A DNA stretch of 64,000 nucleotides from Theropithecus gelada. Its lineage: Eukaryota; Chordata; Mammalia; Primates; Cercopithecidae. The notes below the pieces were generated by a model, which was not told the DNA's origin, searched no databases, and saw nothing but the letters and a program-made list of their open reading frames with translations. This document shows positions 32,693 to 43,039 of this stretch, in pieces (the first letter of the stretch is position 1; each line of letters opens with the position of its first letter). Made by a program: the position numbers and the translations under genes. The DNA lies in assembly GCF_003255815.1 (NCBI RefSeq), contig NC_037681.1:82961578-83025577 (forward strand). The letters run 5' to 3'.

Positions 32693-33290
32693 GAAGTTTG
32701 TTTGTTTTCTGGTTCTATAATTAATTTTTAGTTTTATTACATCATGATTAGAGAATGGTGTCTCAGGCCAGGCATCATGGCTAGTGCCTGTAATCCCAGT
32801 ACTTTGGGAGGCCAAGCCAGGGGGATTGCTTGAGCTCAGGAGTTTGAGACCAGCCTAGGCAACACAGTTAGACCTCGCCTTTACTAAAAATAAAAAAAAT
32901 TATCGAGATGTGTATGCTGGCACACACCTGTAGTCTCAGCTACTCAAGAGGCTGAGGTGGGAGGATCACTTCAGCCTGGGACTTTGAGGTTGTAGTGAGC
33001 TATCATCACCAATGCACTCCAGCCTGGGTGAAGGAGTAAGACCCTAGAGAGAAAGAGAGAGACAAGAGAGTGGGGAGAGGGAGAAAGAGAGAGGTGTCTT
33101 TATTCCTTTTGCAATGTAATTACTTTTGGGATTTATTGAAGTTGTCATGACATAATTACTGGGCAGTCAATTAATTTTGAAAATGTTCCATAGATACCTA
33201 ACAATAAAATAAGTTTTTAGTCTTTCGATTATAAATTTGATATACAAAAAAGGCTCTATTGAAAAAAATATGTTATTTGGGTGTACCTTA
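32693..33290 (-). mobile_element. Old L1 ORF2 fragment split by an AluJ
   Basis: TTTTATTACATCATGATTAG, then after the Alu TTTTGCAATGTAATTACTTT and GGGATTTATTGAAGTTGTC, match antisense old L1. Continues to about 33290 with rising divergence. Confidence 0.65.
32764..33092 (+). mobile_element. AluJ with GA-rich tail
   Basis: Diverged dimeric Alu. The tail has become GAGAGAAAGAGAGAGAC units to 33092. GGTGTCT flanks it exactly (32757-32763, 33093-33099). Confidence 0.92.
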
Positions 33291-33351
33291 TGACCATGGC
33301 CTAGAAGACAGGTAAATTAAATTCCCTAACTAGTGTGTTTCTATAAAGAGC

Positions 33352-33444
33352 AAGTACAAAATTGCTTTTTATAGTCTTAATATTAATTAGATAATTATTA
33401 ATTAGTGGTACTGTAACCACCCAACAGGTTCACCTTGCCTGCTG
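33352..33444. repeat. Displaced 93-bp copy of an LTR edge and its flank
   Basis: Matches 34765-34857 with three differences (about 97%). It carries about 60 bp of flank plus the first 33 bases of the LTR at 34825, then ends abruptly. The LTR itself does not continue here, so this copy is secondary. Confidence 0.9.
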
Positions 33445-33602
33445 ACAAGTATTGTTACTTAGATATTAATAAGAATTAATAAAAATATAAATCGTGTGAA
33501 TCTCCCAACTTTATTATTAAAGAACTGTTGTCTCATTTAATGATTTTTCTTTTTAACAGAATTCACCCAAGTCTAGTATTAAGATCATAATCTCTGCTAA
33601 AC

Positions 33603-33896
33603 GTTTTTTTGGGATGGAGTCTCACTCTGTCGCCCAGGCTGAAGTGCAGTGGCATAATCTTGGTTCACTGCAACTTTTGCCTTCTAGGTTCAAGCAATTC
33701 TCCTTCCTCAGCCTCCTGAGTAGCTGGGAATACAGGTATGTGCCACCGTGCCAGGCTAATTTTTTTTTTTGTATTTTTAGTAGAGATGGGGTTTCACTGG
33801 GTTAGCCAGAGTAGTCTCGATCTCCTGACCTTGTGATCGGCCTGCCTCAGCCTCCCTGAGTGCTGGGATTACAGGCATGAGCCACTGTACTCGGCC
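33603..33896 (-). mobile_element. AluS/Y-like
   Basis: Antisense copy bounded by an exact 15-bp duplication TAATCTCTGCTAAAC (33588-33602, 33897-33911). Confidence 0.97.
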
Positions 33897-33963
33897 TAAT
33901 CTCTGCTAAACTTTTACACTTGCTTGGTTAAAACCACATTTTCTCAGCCTTTTGTATTCAACC

Positions 33964-34269
33964 TTTCTTTCTTTCTTTTTCTTTTTGAGACAGGGTCTCA
34001 CTCTGTCTCCCCGGCTGGAGTACAGTGGCACCAGCTGGGCTCACTACAACCTCCACCTCCCAGGTTCAAGTTATTCTCCTACCTCAGCCTCCTGAGTAGC
34101 TGGAATTACAAGCATGTGCCACTACACCTGGCTAATTTTTGTATTTTTAATAGAGATGGGGTTTTGCTTTGTTTGGCCAGGCTGGTCTTGAACTCCTGGC
34201 CTCAGGTGATCTGCCTGCCTCGGCCTCCCAAAGTGCTGGGATTGCAGGTGTGAGCCACTGCACCTGGCC
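33964..34269 (-). mobile_element. AluS-like
   Basis: Antisense copy with a CTTT-rich tail, from TTTCTTTCTTTTTCTTTTTG to GCACCTGGCC. Confidence 0.94.
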
Positions 34270-34764
34270 ACAGCCTTTCTTAATCATTTTGTTTTACTTT
34301 GTGATTTAATATGAGAATGTCTTTTAGCAGATGATGTGTTGGTCTATTATCTTTGCTTTATTATTGTTTGTGTTTTTAGTAATAATTTGAAAGGTGTGTG
34401 TTTTTTTTCTATTAGCTACCTTTATCACTTTTTTAAGAAATGATTTTTAGAAAATGATGAAGACATAACTCTCATGTAGATGCAAGAATGAACATGTGTT
34501 GAAGATTTTCTTTTTCTCCTTAATTAGCAAGGGAACCAGGCAGGTATTATAACTGTTTCAAAGGAAAAAAAGGAACATAAATTTAAATGGACAAAGAGAT
34601 TGAATTACAAATGGAGGCAAACTGGTTTTTCCACAAGGGAAAGAAATCAAAGGAAACTCTTCTAGATAATATAGTTGTGTGTATCTGTCAGTCACCTACA
34701 ATTTACAGAGATGCAAAATAGCTCAAAGACAATGAACAGGACCAGAAAATGCAGTTTTTCAATG
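34270..34764. other. AT-rich low-repeat stretch
   Basis: No family recognised; no credible ORF. Confidence 0.4.
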
Positions 34765-34824
34765 AAGTACAAAATTGCTTTTTATAGTCTTAATATTAAT
34801 TAGATAATTATTAATTAGTGGTAA

Positions 34825-35551
34825 TGTAACCGCCCAACAGGTTCACCTTGCCCGCTGCCTAGACGGAGCTGATTTATCAAGACAGGGGCACTGCAAAAGA
34901 GAAAGGGTTTAATTTATGCAGAGCCAGCTGTATGGGAGACTGGAATTTTATTATTACTCAAATCAGTCTCCCTGAAATTCGAGGATGGCAGTTTTTAGAA
35001 TAATTTGATAGGCAGGGGCCAGTGAATCAGGAGTACTGATTGCTTGGGTCAGAGATGAAATCCTAAGGAGTCAAAGATGCCCTCTTGTGCTCAGACAGTT
35101 CCTGGGTGGGGGCCACGAGACCAGATGAGCCAGTTTATTGATCTGGGTGATGCCAGCTGATCCATCAAGTGCAGGGTCTGTAAAATATCTGAAGCACTGA
35201 GCTTAGGTTTTACAATAGTAATATCATCCCCAGGAGGGCCAGAATCTTGTAGCCTCCATCTGCGTGACTCCTAAACCATAATTTCTGATCTTGTGGTTAG
35301 TTTGTTAGTCCTACAAAGGCAGTCTAGTCCCCAGGTCAGAAGGGGAAGGGCATTGTCCTTGTTTGGGAAGGGACATCGTCGTCCTTGTTTCAAAGTTAAA
35401 CTATAAACTAAGTTACTCCCAAAGTTAGTTTGGCTTATGCCAAGGAATGAACAAGGACAGTTTGGAGGTTAGAACCAAGAGGGAGTTGGTTAAGTCAGAT
35501 CTCTTTCACTGTAATCATTTTCTCAGTTATAATTTTGTAACTACAGTTTCG
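34825..35551 (-). mobile_element. ERV1-type solo LTR
   Basis: 727 bp from TGTAACCGCCCAACAGG to AACTACAGTTTCG with exact GTAA on both sides (34821-34824, 35552-35555). TTTTATTATTACTCAAATC is the antisense AATAAA. Its outer edge and flank are copied at 33352-33444. Confidence 0.85.
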
Positions 35552-35740
35552 GTAATACTCTTAATCTTCTGTTTCTTTAGACATATCTGTCAATTTTCTT
35601 TATAGGATGAGCAGCTAATTCCAGTTTCCCTGGGAATTTCCTGGCTTCTACACTGAAAGTGCCTCATTGTGGGAAACCCTCAATCCATGGAAAATCAGGA
35701 CCATTGGTCACTGAAATTTTCTACTATAAGAAATGATACA

Positions 35741-36030
35741 GGCCGGGCGCGGTGGCTCACGCTTGTAATCCCAGCACTTTGGGAGGCCGAGGCGGGCGGA
35801 TCACAAGGTCAGGAGATCGAGACCACGGTGAAACCTCGTCTCTACTAAAAATACAAAAAATTAGCCGGGCGCGGTTGTGGGCGCCTGTAGTCCCAGCTAC
35901 TCGGGAGGCTGAGGCAGGAGAATGGCGGGAACCCGGGAGGCGGAGCTTGCAGTGAGCTGAGATCCGGCCACTGCACTCCAGCCTGGGCGACAGAGCGAGA
36001 CTCCATCTCAAAAAAAAAAAAAAAAAAAAA
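35741..36030 (+). mobile_element. Young AluY, Old World monkey type
   Basis: Near-consensus copy with GAGATCGAGACCACGGTGAA (about 12 bp missing after GAGACC), GAGAATGGCGGGAACCCGGG and GAGATCCGGCCACTGCACTC. Exact 13-bp AAGAAATGATACA duplication (35728-35740, 36031-36043) and about 23 A in the tail indicate recent insertion. Confidence 0.97.
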
Positions 36031-36068
36031 AAGAAATGATACAATTATTGTAGTTCCTTTTTGTTCCC

Positions 36069-36382
36069 TTTTTTTTTTTTTTTTTTTTTTTCTTTTTTTT
36101 TTGAGACAGTCTTGCTCCGTTGCCCAGGCTGGAGTATAACGGTGTGATCTTGGCTTACTGCAACCTCCTCCTCCCAGTTTCAAGCAATTCTCCTGCCTCA
36201 GCCTCCTGAGTAGCTCGGATTACAGGTGCCCACCACCATGCCCAGCTAATTTTTGTATTTTTAGTAGAGACAGGGTTTCACCATATTGGTCAGGCTGGTC
36301 TTGAACTCTTGACCTCAAGTGGTCCACCCACCTTGGCCTCCCAAAGTGCTGGGATTACAGGCGTGAGCCACCACGGCTGGCT
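36069..36382 (-). mobile_element. AluS-like
   Basis: Long T-tail (36069-36101 with one C) followed by both antisense arms to CACGGCTGGCT. Confidence 0.95.
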
Positions 36383-36420
36383 CCACTTTTTTCCTGAGGA
36401 AGTTTTTATTATTTATCTAT

Positions 36421-36695
36421 TTTAGAGATAGGGTGTTGCTCTGTCACCCAGGCTGGAGTGGAGTGGTGCAATCATAGCTCACTGTGGTGTTGACCTCCTG
36501 GGGCTCAAGTGATCCTCCTGCCTCGGCCTCCCAAGTAGCTGGGACTACAGGTGCATACCACCGTGCTCAGATAAATTTTTTATTTTTTGTGGAGATGAGA
36601 TCTCCCTATGTTACCCGGGCTGGTCTCGAACTCCAGGGCTCAAGTGGTCCTCCCACCTCAGCCTCCCAATGTGCTGGGAGTCACTGTGTCTGGCC
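36421..36695 (-). mobile_element. AluJ
   Basis: Antisense dimer with AluJ-type GGGGCTCAAGTGATCCTCC and a shortened 5' end (GGGAGTCACTGTGTCTGGCC). Confidence 0.92.
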
Positions 36696-36798
36696 ATGCC
36701 TAGCTAATTAAAAAATTTTTTTTTTTACAGAAGGTGTCTCACTGTGTTGCCTAGGCTGATCCAGAACTCCTGGCCTCAAGTGATCCTCTCTCAGCATC
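36696..36798 (-). mobile_element. Alu left-arm fragment
   Basis: AGGTGTCTCACTGTGTTGCC, TGGCCTCAAGTGATCC; abuts the AluJ to its left. One arm only. Confidence 0.75.
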
Positions 36799-37042
36799 GG
36801 AAGCTTTTTTTTTAGATAATAGTGGTACAAAACCTTGACTATACCTGAATAAGTTTTTTAAAATTCAGATGCTTGGGGCCCAACCCCAGAAATTCTAATT
36901 TATTTGGTCTAGGATATGGCTTGGCCATCTAGGATTTTAATAGTCTACCCAGGTAATTCTAATGTTCAGCCAAGGTTTTGAATTGCCATATGTAAAGATA
37001 CGGAGCCATCTCCAAGATGTATTGAATGCAGAGTAGTGTATA

Positions 37043-37362
37043 CAGATGGCCTCTGACTTATGGTGGCTTGACTTATTACGATTTTTGACTTTATAATGGT
37101 ATCCATACAACCATTCTGTTTTTCACTTTCAGTACGGTATTCAATAAATTACATGAGATATTCAACACTTTTTTATAAAATAGGCATTGTGTTAGATGAT
37201 TTTACCCAACTGTGCACTAAGTGTTTTGAGCACATTTAAGGTAGGCTGGGCTAAGCTATATTTGGTAGGTTCAGTGTATTAAATGATTTTTTGATTTAGG
37301 ACACTTAAAACTTACAATGAGTTTATCAGGACATAGCTCAATTGTAAGTCGAGAAGTATCTG
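37043..37362. mobile_element. Tc1/mariner-type (Tigger-like) nonautonomous DNA transposon
   Basis: 320 bp with terminal inverted repeats: CAGATGGCCTCTGACTTA at the left pairs with the reverse complement of TAAGTCGAGAAGTATCTG at the right with a few changes. TA lies on both sides, the target of this superfamily. No transposase remains. Confidence 0.8.
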
Positions 37363-37566
37363 TATAGCATGTCACCACTATGTAGAAAATGGAAAAGAAA
37401 AAGAAAATATTTATATATGTACATAAACTATCTCTGCAAGGATGCAGAGGGAACTGTTAACATTGGTTGTTGCCAGGTATGTCAACTTAGGGAGTGGGAG
37501 GAAGATTTTTCACTGTGTACTTTTTGGACCTTGTGAATCTATTATTAATGTTTTAAAATTATTTTA

Positions 37567-37866
37567 GGCTGGGTGTGGTGGCTCACACCTGTAATCCCAG
37601 CACTTTGGGAGGCCAAGGCAGGTGGATCACTTGAGGTCAGGAGTTCGAGACCAGCCTGGGCAACATGGTGAAACCCCGTCTCTACTAAAAATATAAAAAT
37701 TAGCTGGGTGCGATGGCGAGCACCTGTAATCCCAGCTACTAGGGAGACTGCGGCAGGAGAATCACTTGAACCTGGGAGGCTGAGGCTGCAGTGAGCTGAG
37801 ATCACACTATTGCACTCCAGCCTGGGCTATACAGAGTGAGACCCTGTCTCAAAAAAAAAAAAAAAG
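37567..37866 (+). mobile_element. AluS-like
   Basis: Full-length; TTATTTTA repeats at 37559-37566 and 37867-37874. Confidence 0.95.
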
Positions 37867-37948
37867 TTATTTTAAAATTCTACCTCTTTAAAAAAAAAGT
37901 TAGTTTTCTGAAAAAGTAGGTACATAACTAGACAATATGATCTCTTCT

Positions 37949-38279
37949 TTTTCTTATTTTTAAAATTTTTTTATTTACTTTTTTTTTTCTTTTTTTTGAG
38001 ACAGTTTCTCTCTGTCACCCAGGCTGGAGTGCAGTGCAGTGGCATGATCTCTGCTCACTGCAAACTCTGCCTCCTGGGCTCAAGAGATTCTCCTGCCTCA
38101 ACCTGTGTAGCTGGGATTACAGGTGCGCGCCACCACGCCCAGCTAATTTTTGCATTTTTAGTAGAGACGGGGTTTTGCTATGTTGGCCAGGTTAGTCTCG
38201 AACTCCTGACCTCAGGTGATCTGCCTGCCTTAGTCTCCCAAAGTACTGGGATTACAGGCATAAGCCACTACACCTGGCA
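37949..38279 (-). mobile_element. AluS-like
   Basis: Antisense copy with a long T-rich tail, a GTGCAGTGCAGTGG stutter and a 9-bp deletion in CAACCTGTGTAGCTGG. ATCTCTTCT flanks it (37940-37948, 38280-38288). Confidence 0.93.
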
Positions 38280-38812
38280 ATCTCTTCTATTTTTTTAAAC
38301 CCCCCAAACCACAGAAATTTTAAAAAGAAAAATGAGCTTTGCATAGAAAACATTTTTTAGGTAAGGAAATTAAAACATACAACATGCACACACACGCACA
38401 ACAAAGGGACTTTAGATGGTAAAACTATCTCTCTTTTATTTCTTATTTTCTTTTGAAAAATATAACCATATTCATTATTTTTATAACTGTTAAATATTTT
38501 ATAATTTAATATTTTTATAATAAAATAAAACATAGAAAGAAACCTAACAATCCTGTTTTTATCTAGAGACAAACTTTCCTTCTACTGGAGGGAGTCGGCT
38601 TTGTCCTGCTGGTGTGGTGGTGTTTGTGCCTCTCCCTTCCTTGGCCACTTGGTATCCTCTCTTCTGGCTCAGGAGGAAGCCCAACCACTAAGCCTTCAAT
38701 ATCAGCCCCGCTGCCTCATGGGAGAGGCTTTGGGGGCTGCTACCACTGGAGCTGGGCAGCTGCCAGTGGATGCCCAGGCAAACTCTACTGATTGTCTCTC
38801 ATATGAGGACAC
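38280..38812. other. AT-rich then GC-richer low-repeat stretch
   Basis: 38300-38580 is AT-rich. 38590-38810 is GC-richer and opens a 91-codon plus ORF (38601-38876) that runs into the LTR; it resembles no protein I know and is not called a gene. Confidence 0.45.
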
Positions 38813-38994
38813 TGTAGGGGAGAAGAAAACTTTTCCTCTATCCCCTGAATGTTTCATAATTGAGGCTATGAAATAAACTGACAGTGGACAGATTAACAGA
38901 AAAAAAGATATACAAATTTATTATGTGGACAGGGTATCACATGAAAGAAAAGTGAATACCTCCCACACCCAGTGAGATCTAGAAGCTTATTTAC

Positions 38995-39506
38995 TTGCTC
39001 TCTCTCTCTCTCTCTCTCTTTTTTTTTTAAGCAGGGACTTAATCTCTTATTTATTTATTTATTTATTTATTTTATTATTTTTTGAGACAGGGTCCCACTC
39101 TGTAGCCCTGGCTGGAGTGCAGTGGTGCAATCACGGCTCACTGAAGCCTTGATATCCCAGGCTCAAGCAATCCTCCCTCCTCAGCCTCCTGTGTAGCTGG
39201 GACCACAGGCAAACACCACCATGCTTGGATAATTTTTTAAATTTTTTGTAATGATGGAGGTCTCACTGTGTTGCCTAGGCTGGTCTTGAACTCCTGGGCT
39301 GAAGTGATCCTCCCGCCTTAGCCTCCTGAGTAGCTGGGACCACCGGCACACACCACCACACTTGGATAATTTTTAAAATTTTTTGTAGTCATGGGGGTCT
39401 CATTATGTTGCCTAGTCTGGTCGTGAACTCCTGGGCTCAAGTGATCCTCCTGCCTCACCCTCCCAAAATGCTGGGATTACAGGCAGGAACCATCGCACCT
39501 GGGTTG
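38995..39506 (-). mobile_element. Trimeric AluJ with CT and TTTA microsatellites
   Basis: After (CT)n at 39000-39019 and (TTTA)n near 39048-39072, the antisense Alu shows three arms. The middle stretch (GCTGGGACCAC...CACCACCATGCTTGGATAA) recurs about 140 bp later. GAAGCTTATTTAC and GAAGCTTATATAC flank it (38982-38994, 39507-39519). Confidence 0.88.
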
Positions 39507-39559
39507 GAAGCTTATATACTGTCTTCATATGGGAGAATGAGGGGTAATGTGGGCAACTT

Positions 39560-40092
39560 GGAGAGTAAATGATTTTGATTTGGGGGAAAGAAGAATAGGT
39601 GATAGCCTGTGACAAAGTCCATCTGGGCATGGTGTCAATCTCGTCTCTTCTGTGATGTTGTTAATCTTCCCTGGTTGATGAGATCCCCAGGAGGTGACTA
39701 ATGACAATTGAATTTCTTTTTGGAGGATGCATCTTTAGACAGATGAGGGAACTTCAGAGAAAGTCCCTCTCTGTACTTCGGGGAAGAAAGAGGGGTGAGA
39801 GGCAGGAGAGCAGAAGAAGGTCAGAGAGACCTTGCTTCCTCTTTAGTTCAAAGCACTCAGCATGCCCAAGCACCATACTTCGGGGTATGATTTTCTGATT
39901 TTCTGTTTGTTTTGTTTGTTTGTTTGTTTTTTCAGACAGAGTTTCATTCTTGTTGCCCAGGCCGTAGCGCAGTGGCACAATCATGGCTCACTGCAACCTC
40001 CGTCTCCTGGGTTCAAGCGATTCTCCTGCCTCAGCCCCCCAAGTAGGTGGGATGACAGGTGCATGCCACCAAACCCAGGTAATTTTGTATTT
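39560..40092. repeat. Left arm of an inverted repeat
   Basis: Reverse-complementary to 41019-41537. 39560-39901 (LTR part) matches with two differences in about 342 bases; 39912-40092 (Alu part) has about 12 differences in 150 plus length change in the T-tail. Confidence 0.95.
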
Positions 40093-40214
40093 CTAGCAGA
40101 GATGGGGTTTCAACACATTGGCCAGGCTGGTCTCGAACTCCTGATGTCAGGTGATCTGCCCGCCTCAGACTCCCAGAGTGCTGGGATTACAGGCATGAGC
40201 CACTGCTCCTGGCT
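39912..40214 (-). mobile_element. AluS-like, first of two at one site
   Basis: Antisense copy with private changes (CAGGCCGTAGCGCAG, AACCCAGGTAATTTTG), inserted in the LTR at GGTATGATTTTC; a similar GGTTATGATTTT follows it. Confidence 0.94.
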
Positions 40215-40223
40215 GGGTTATGA

Positions 40224-40518
40224 TTTTTTTTATTTTAAGACATGGAGTCTCACTCTGTTGCCCAGGCTGGAGTGCAGTGGCGTCATCTCGACTCACTGAA
40301 AGCTCTGCCTCCCAGGTTCACGCCATTCTCCTGCCTCAGCCTCCCGAGTAGCTGGGACTACAGGCACTTGCCACCACGCCTGGCTAATTTTTGTACTTTT
40401 AGTAGAGACGGGGTTTCACCATGTTAGCCAGGATTGTCTTGATCTCCTGACCTCGTGATCTGCCCGCCTCGGCTTCCCAAAGTGCTGGGATTACAGGCGT
40501 GAGCCACCGCACCCAGCT
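40224..40518 (-). mobile_element. AluY-like, second of two at one site
   Basis: Antisense copy with GATCTCCTGACCTCGTGATC. GGTATGATTTTC resumes after it and LTR sequence GAGCCCCAG continues. Confidence 0.95.
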
Positions 40519-40776
40519 GTGGTATGATTTTCTGAGCCCCAGTAACACTGTGCTAGGCTTTGGGTTGTTGGCAAAAAGTCAGCAGATAGGACTCTGCCCA
40601 CAGGTCTTCCCTGTCTGAGGTGGTGGCCAAGACATGTACACAGAAGCAGGCCTGTCCTTAACATTTATGGAGCCAGCATGAAAGTATCAGTGTAAGCTCA
40701 CTATTACATATTTAAATATTTATTTTATTTTTAATTAAAAAATTTTTTTAACCTTCCCTGTTTTTCTGCCTCATTT

Positions 40777-41591
40777 AAATTTCTTTTGAGACAAGGTCTC
40801 ACTCTGTCACCCAGGCTGGAGTGCAGTGGCACAATCTTGGCTTACAGCAGCCTCAGCTTCCCTGGGCTCAAGCAATCCTCCCAATTTAGTCTCTCAAGTA
40901 GCTGGGACCACAGGCATGTGCCACCATGCCTTGCTATTTTGGTTTTTTTTTTTTTTGTAGAGATGGGGTTTCATCATGTTACTCAGGCAGGTCTCAAACT
41001 CCTGGGCTCAAGCAATCCAAAAATACAAATTTACCTGGGTGTGGTGGCATGCACCTGTAATCCCAGCTACTTGGGAGGCTGAGGCAGGAGAATCGCTTGA
41101 ACTCAGGAGACGGAGGTTGCAGGGAGCCAAGATTGTGCTACTACACTACAGCCTGGGCAACGAGAGTAAAACTCTGAAAAAAAACCCAAAAAACAAAATC
41201 AGAAAATCATACCCCGAAGTATGGTGCTTGGGCATGCTGAGTGCTTTGAACTAAAGAGGAAGCAAGGTCTCTCTGACCTTCTTCTGCTCTCCTGCCTCTC
41301 ACCCCTCTTTCTTCCCCGAAGTACAGAGAGGGACTTTCTCTGAAGTTCCCTCATCTGTCTAAAGATACATCCTCCAAAAAGAAATTCAATTGTCATTAGT
41401 CACCTCCTGGGGATCTCATCAACCAGGGAAGATTAACAACATCACAGAAGAGACGGGATTGACACCATGCCCAGATGGACTTTGTCACAGGCTATCACCT
41501 ATTCTTCTTTCCCCCAAATCAAAATCATTTACTCTCCTGCCTCTGCCTCCCAAAGTGCTGGGATTACGGGTGTGAGCCACCACACCTGGCC
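40777..41591 (-). mobile_element. AluJ, split by the inverted duplicate
   Basis: 40777-41018 stops at GGGCTCAAGCAATCC and 41538-41591 resumes TGCCTCTGCCTCCCAAAGTG, exactly the missing end of the same antisense AluJ. Confidence 0.93.
41019..41537. repeat. Right arm of the inverted repeat, inserted in an AluJ
   Basis: Reverse complement of 39560-40092. Contains a plus-oriented partial Alu (41019-41180) and LTR sequence (41185-41537). A 65-codon ORF here is identical to the one in the left arm, a by-product of the duplication. Confidence 0.95.
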
Positions 41592-41782
41592 TTAATATTT
41601 TTAAATATTTAAATGTACACACTTATAAATATTTAAAAGTTGTAACTCAAGATAAGAAACTGTTGACTAAAATATTATCTATTCTCTCCCCTTTATATAT
41701 ATAACTTCATAATGAATTAAGAAAGCCAGGTTTGAATGTAGAACTCTTTCTGATTCCTTGGAGTTCTGTGCTTGGATATGGC

Positions 41783-42336
41783 TGTGGCAGGCAACTTATA
41801 AGATGACACTCAGTGATCCCCACCTTTGACATTTACATCCTTATGTAATCCCCTCCTCTTGAGTATGGGCAAGACCCATGAGCTGCTTCTAACCTACAGA
41901 ATATGGCAAAGGTAATGACATGTTCCATCCATGATTAGGTTATATAAGACAGTGGCTTCTCTCTTGCTAGCAGACACCCACCCTTCCTGGCTTTGATGAA
42001 GCAAGTTGCCTTGTTCCAGGGATCCATATTACTAGTGAATGAGGGCAGCCTCCAGCCAATAGCCAGTGGGGAACTGAGGCCCTCAGTCCAGCAACCCTCA
42101 AGGAACTGAAATACTGCTAACAGCCACATGGATGTGGACGCAGATCCTTCCCCAGTTGAGCCTTGAGATGAGACTGCAGCCCCAGACAACACCTCCTGAG
42201 AGACTCTAAAACAGAGAGCCTGGCTAAGCCCTGCTGAGATTCCTAACTCACAGAAACTGTGAGATAATACATATGTACCATTTTAAGCTGTAAATTGGTG
42301 GTCATTTGTTACGCCATAATAGGTAACTAATATAAT
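41783..42336 (+). mobile_element. MLT1-like MaLR LTR
   Basis: AGATGAGACTGCAGCCCCAG, TCCTAACTCACAGAAACTGT, GAGATAATACATATGTACC and TCATTTGTTACGCCATAATA, then AACTAATATA, are the 3' half of an old MaLR LTR in sense. Confidence 0.75.
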
Positions 42337-42339
42337 GGC

Positions 42340-43030
42340 ACTGCTGGAAAAGTGGCCACCAGTTAGTGGTCCAGCCATCTTCTCTTCCTACCTGCTCTTC
42401 ATCCTGAACCTGGAAGGGCCTCATGTTCATCTCTGTGGACACGCCAGCTCTCATGTCAGTTCTGCCCACCCCACACTCCACTCCACACTCCTGGACACAG
42501 GTCTAAAGGGTGTGCACATTTGGTGAGTGCTACCCATGAACCCAGTGTTGCTCTTGGGAAGGTGGGCAGGGGACAAACCCCAGCAAGCCCTGGAAATAGC
42601 TCAGGGACATTTGTGCAGGGAATTCTAGGGTTCCAGGTACCCAGAGCATTCTAGAGGAGGGGCTTCAGGTCCTTGGCCCTCCACAGACTCTCCACCCCAC
42701 TGGAAAGGGTGGAGCAAAGCCCTCTAGAGCACAGAGTTGAGGCCAGGAGCCCCTCACCCATGGAGGCCAGCACTCCACTCAAGGAGCACTGGCTGAGGGC
42801 CAGGTGATGGGAACCGACCCAGAGGGCTGCCTGAGGAGGGCCAGAGGGCAGTGCTGCAGCACACCTGATAGGAATCTTCTCTGGGAGCTGTGGGTGGAGC
42901 TGGGCCAGGAATGTGGGAGGGCTAAAGCACCAGCAATGGGAGGGCCTCCAGCAAGACAGCCCTAGTCACTGGCTTCCAACAACATAGTTTCTTTAGGGTG
43001 GAGAGGAGCTGGGGCTATTGAGTCATAGTG
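42340..43030. other. Low-repeat GC-richer stretch
   Basis: No repeat recognised. Rich in CCTGG/GGAGG words but with no CpG cluster and no ORF of interest. Confidence 0.45.
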
Positions 43031-43039
43031 CATCTGTTC

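Larger units (their letters stand above)
38813..40547 (-). mobile_element. ERV1-group LTR with three Alus inside
   Basis: TGTAGGGGAGAAGAAAACTT to GAGCCCCAGTAACA. ACAAATTTATTATG is the antisense AATAAA. Removing the Alus joins AAGCTTATTTAC / TATACTG and GGTATGATTTTCTGA / GCCCC, leaving an LTR of about 640 bp. Part of it is duplicated in inverted orientation at 41185-41537. Confidence 0.72.

Noticed and set aside
40242..40427. Alu-derived ORFs with the SCLSLPSSWDYRH-type peptide
   Set aside because: This peptide family is the usual translation of antisense Alu and recurs all over the window; none has gene context.
39701..41396. Two identical 65-codon ORFs in opposite orientation as a conserved gene pair
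   Set aside because: They lie in the near-identical arms of the inverted repeat inside LTR sequence, so identity comes from recent duplication or conversion, not coding constraint.
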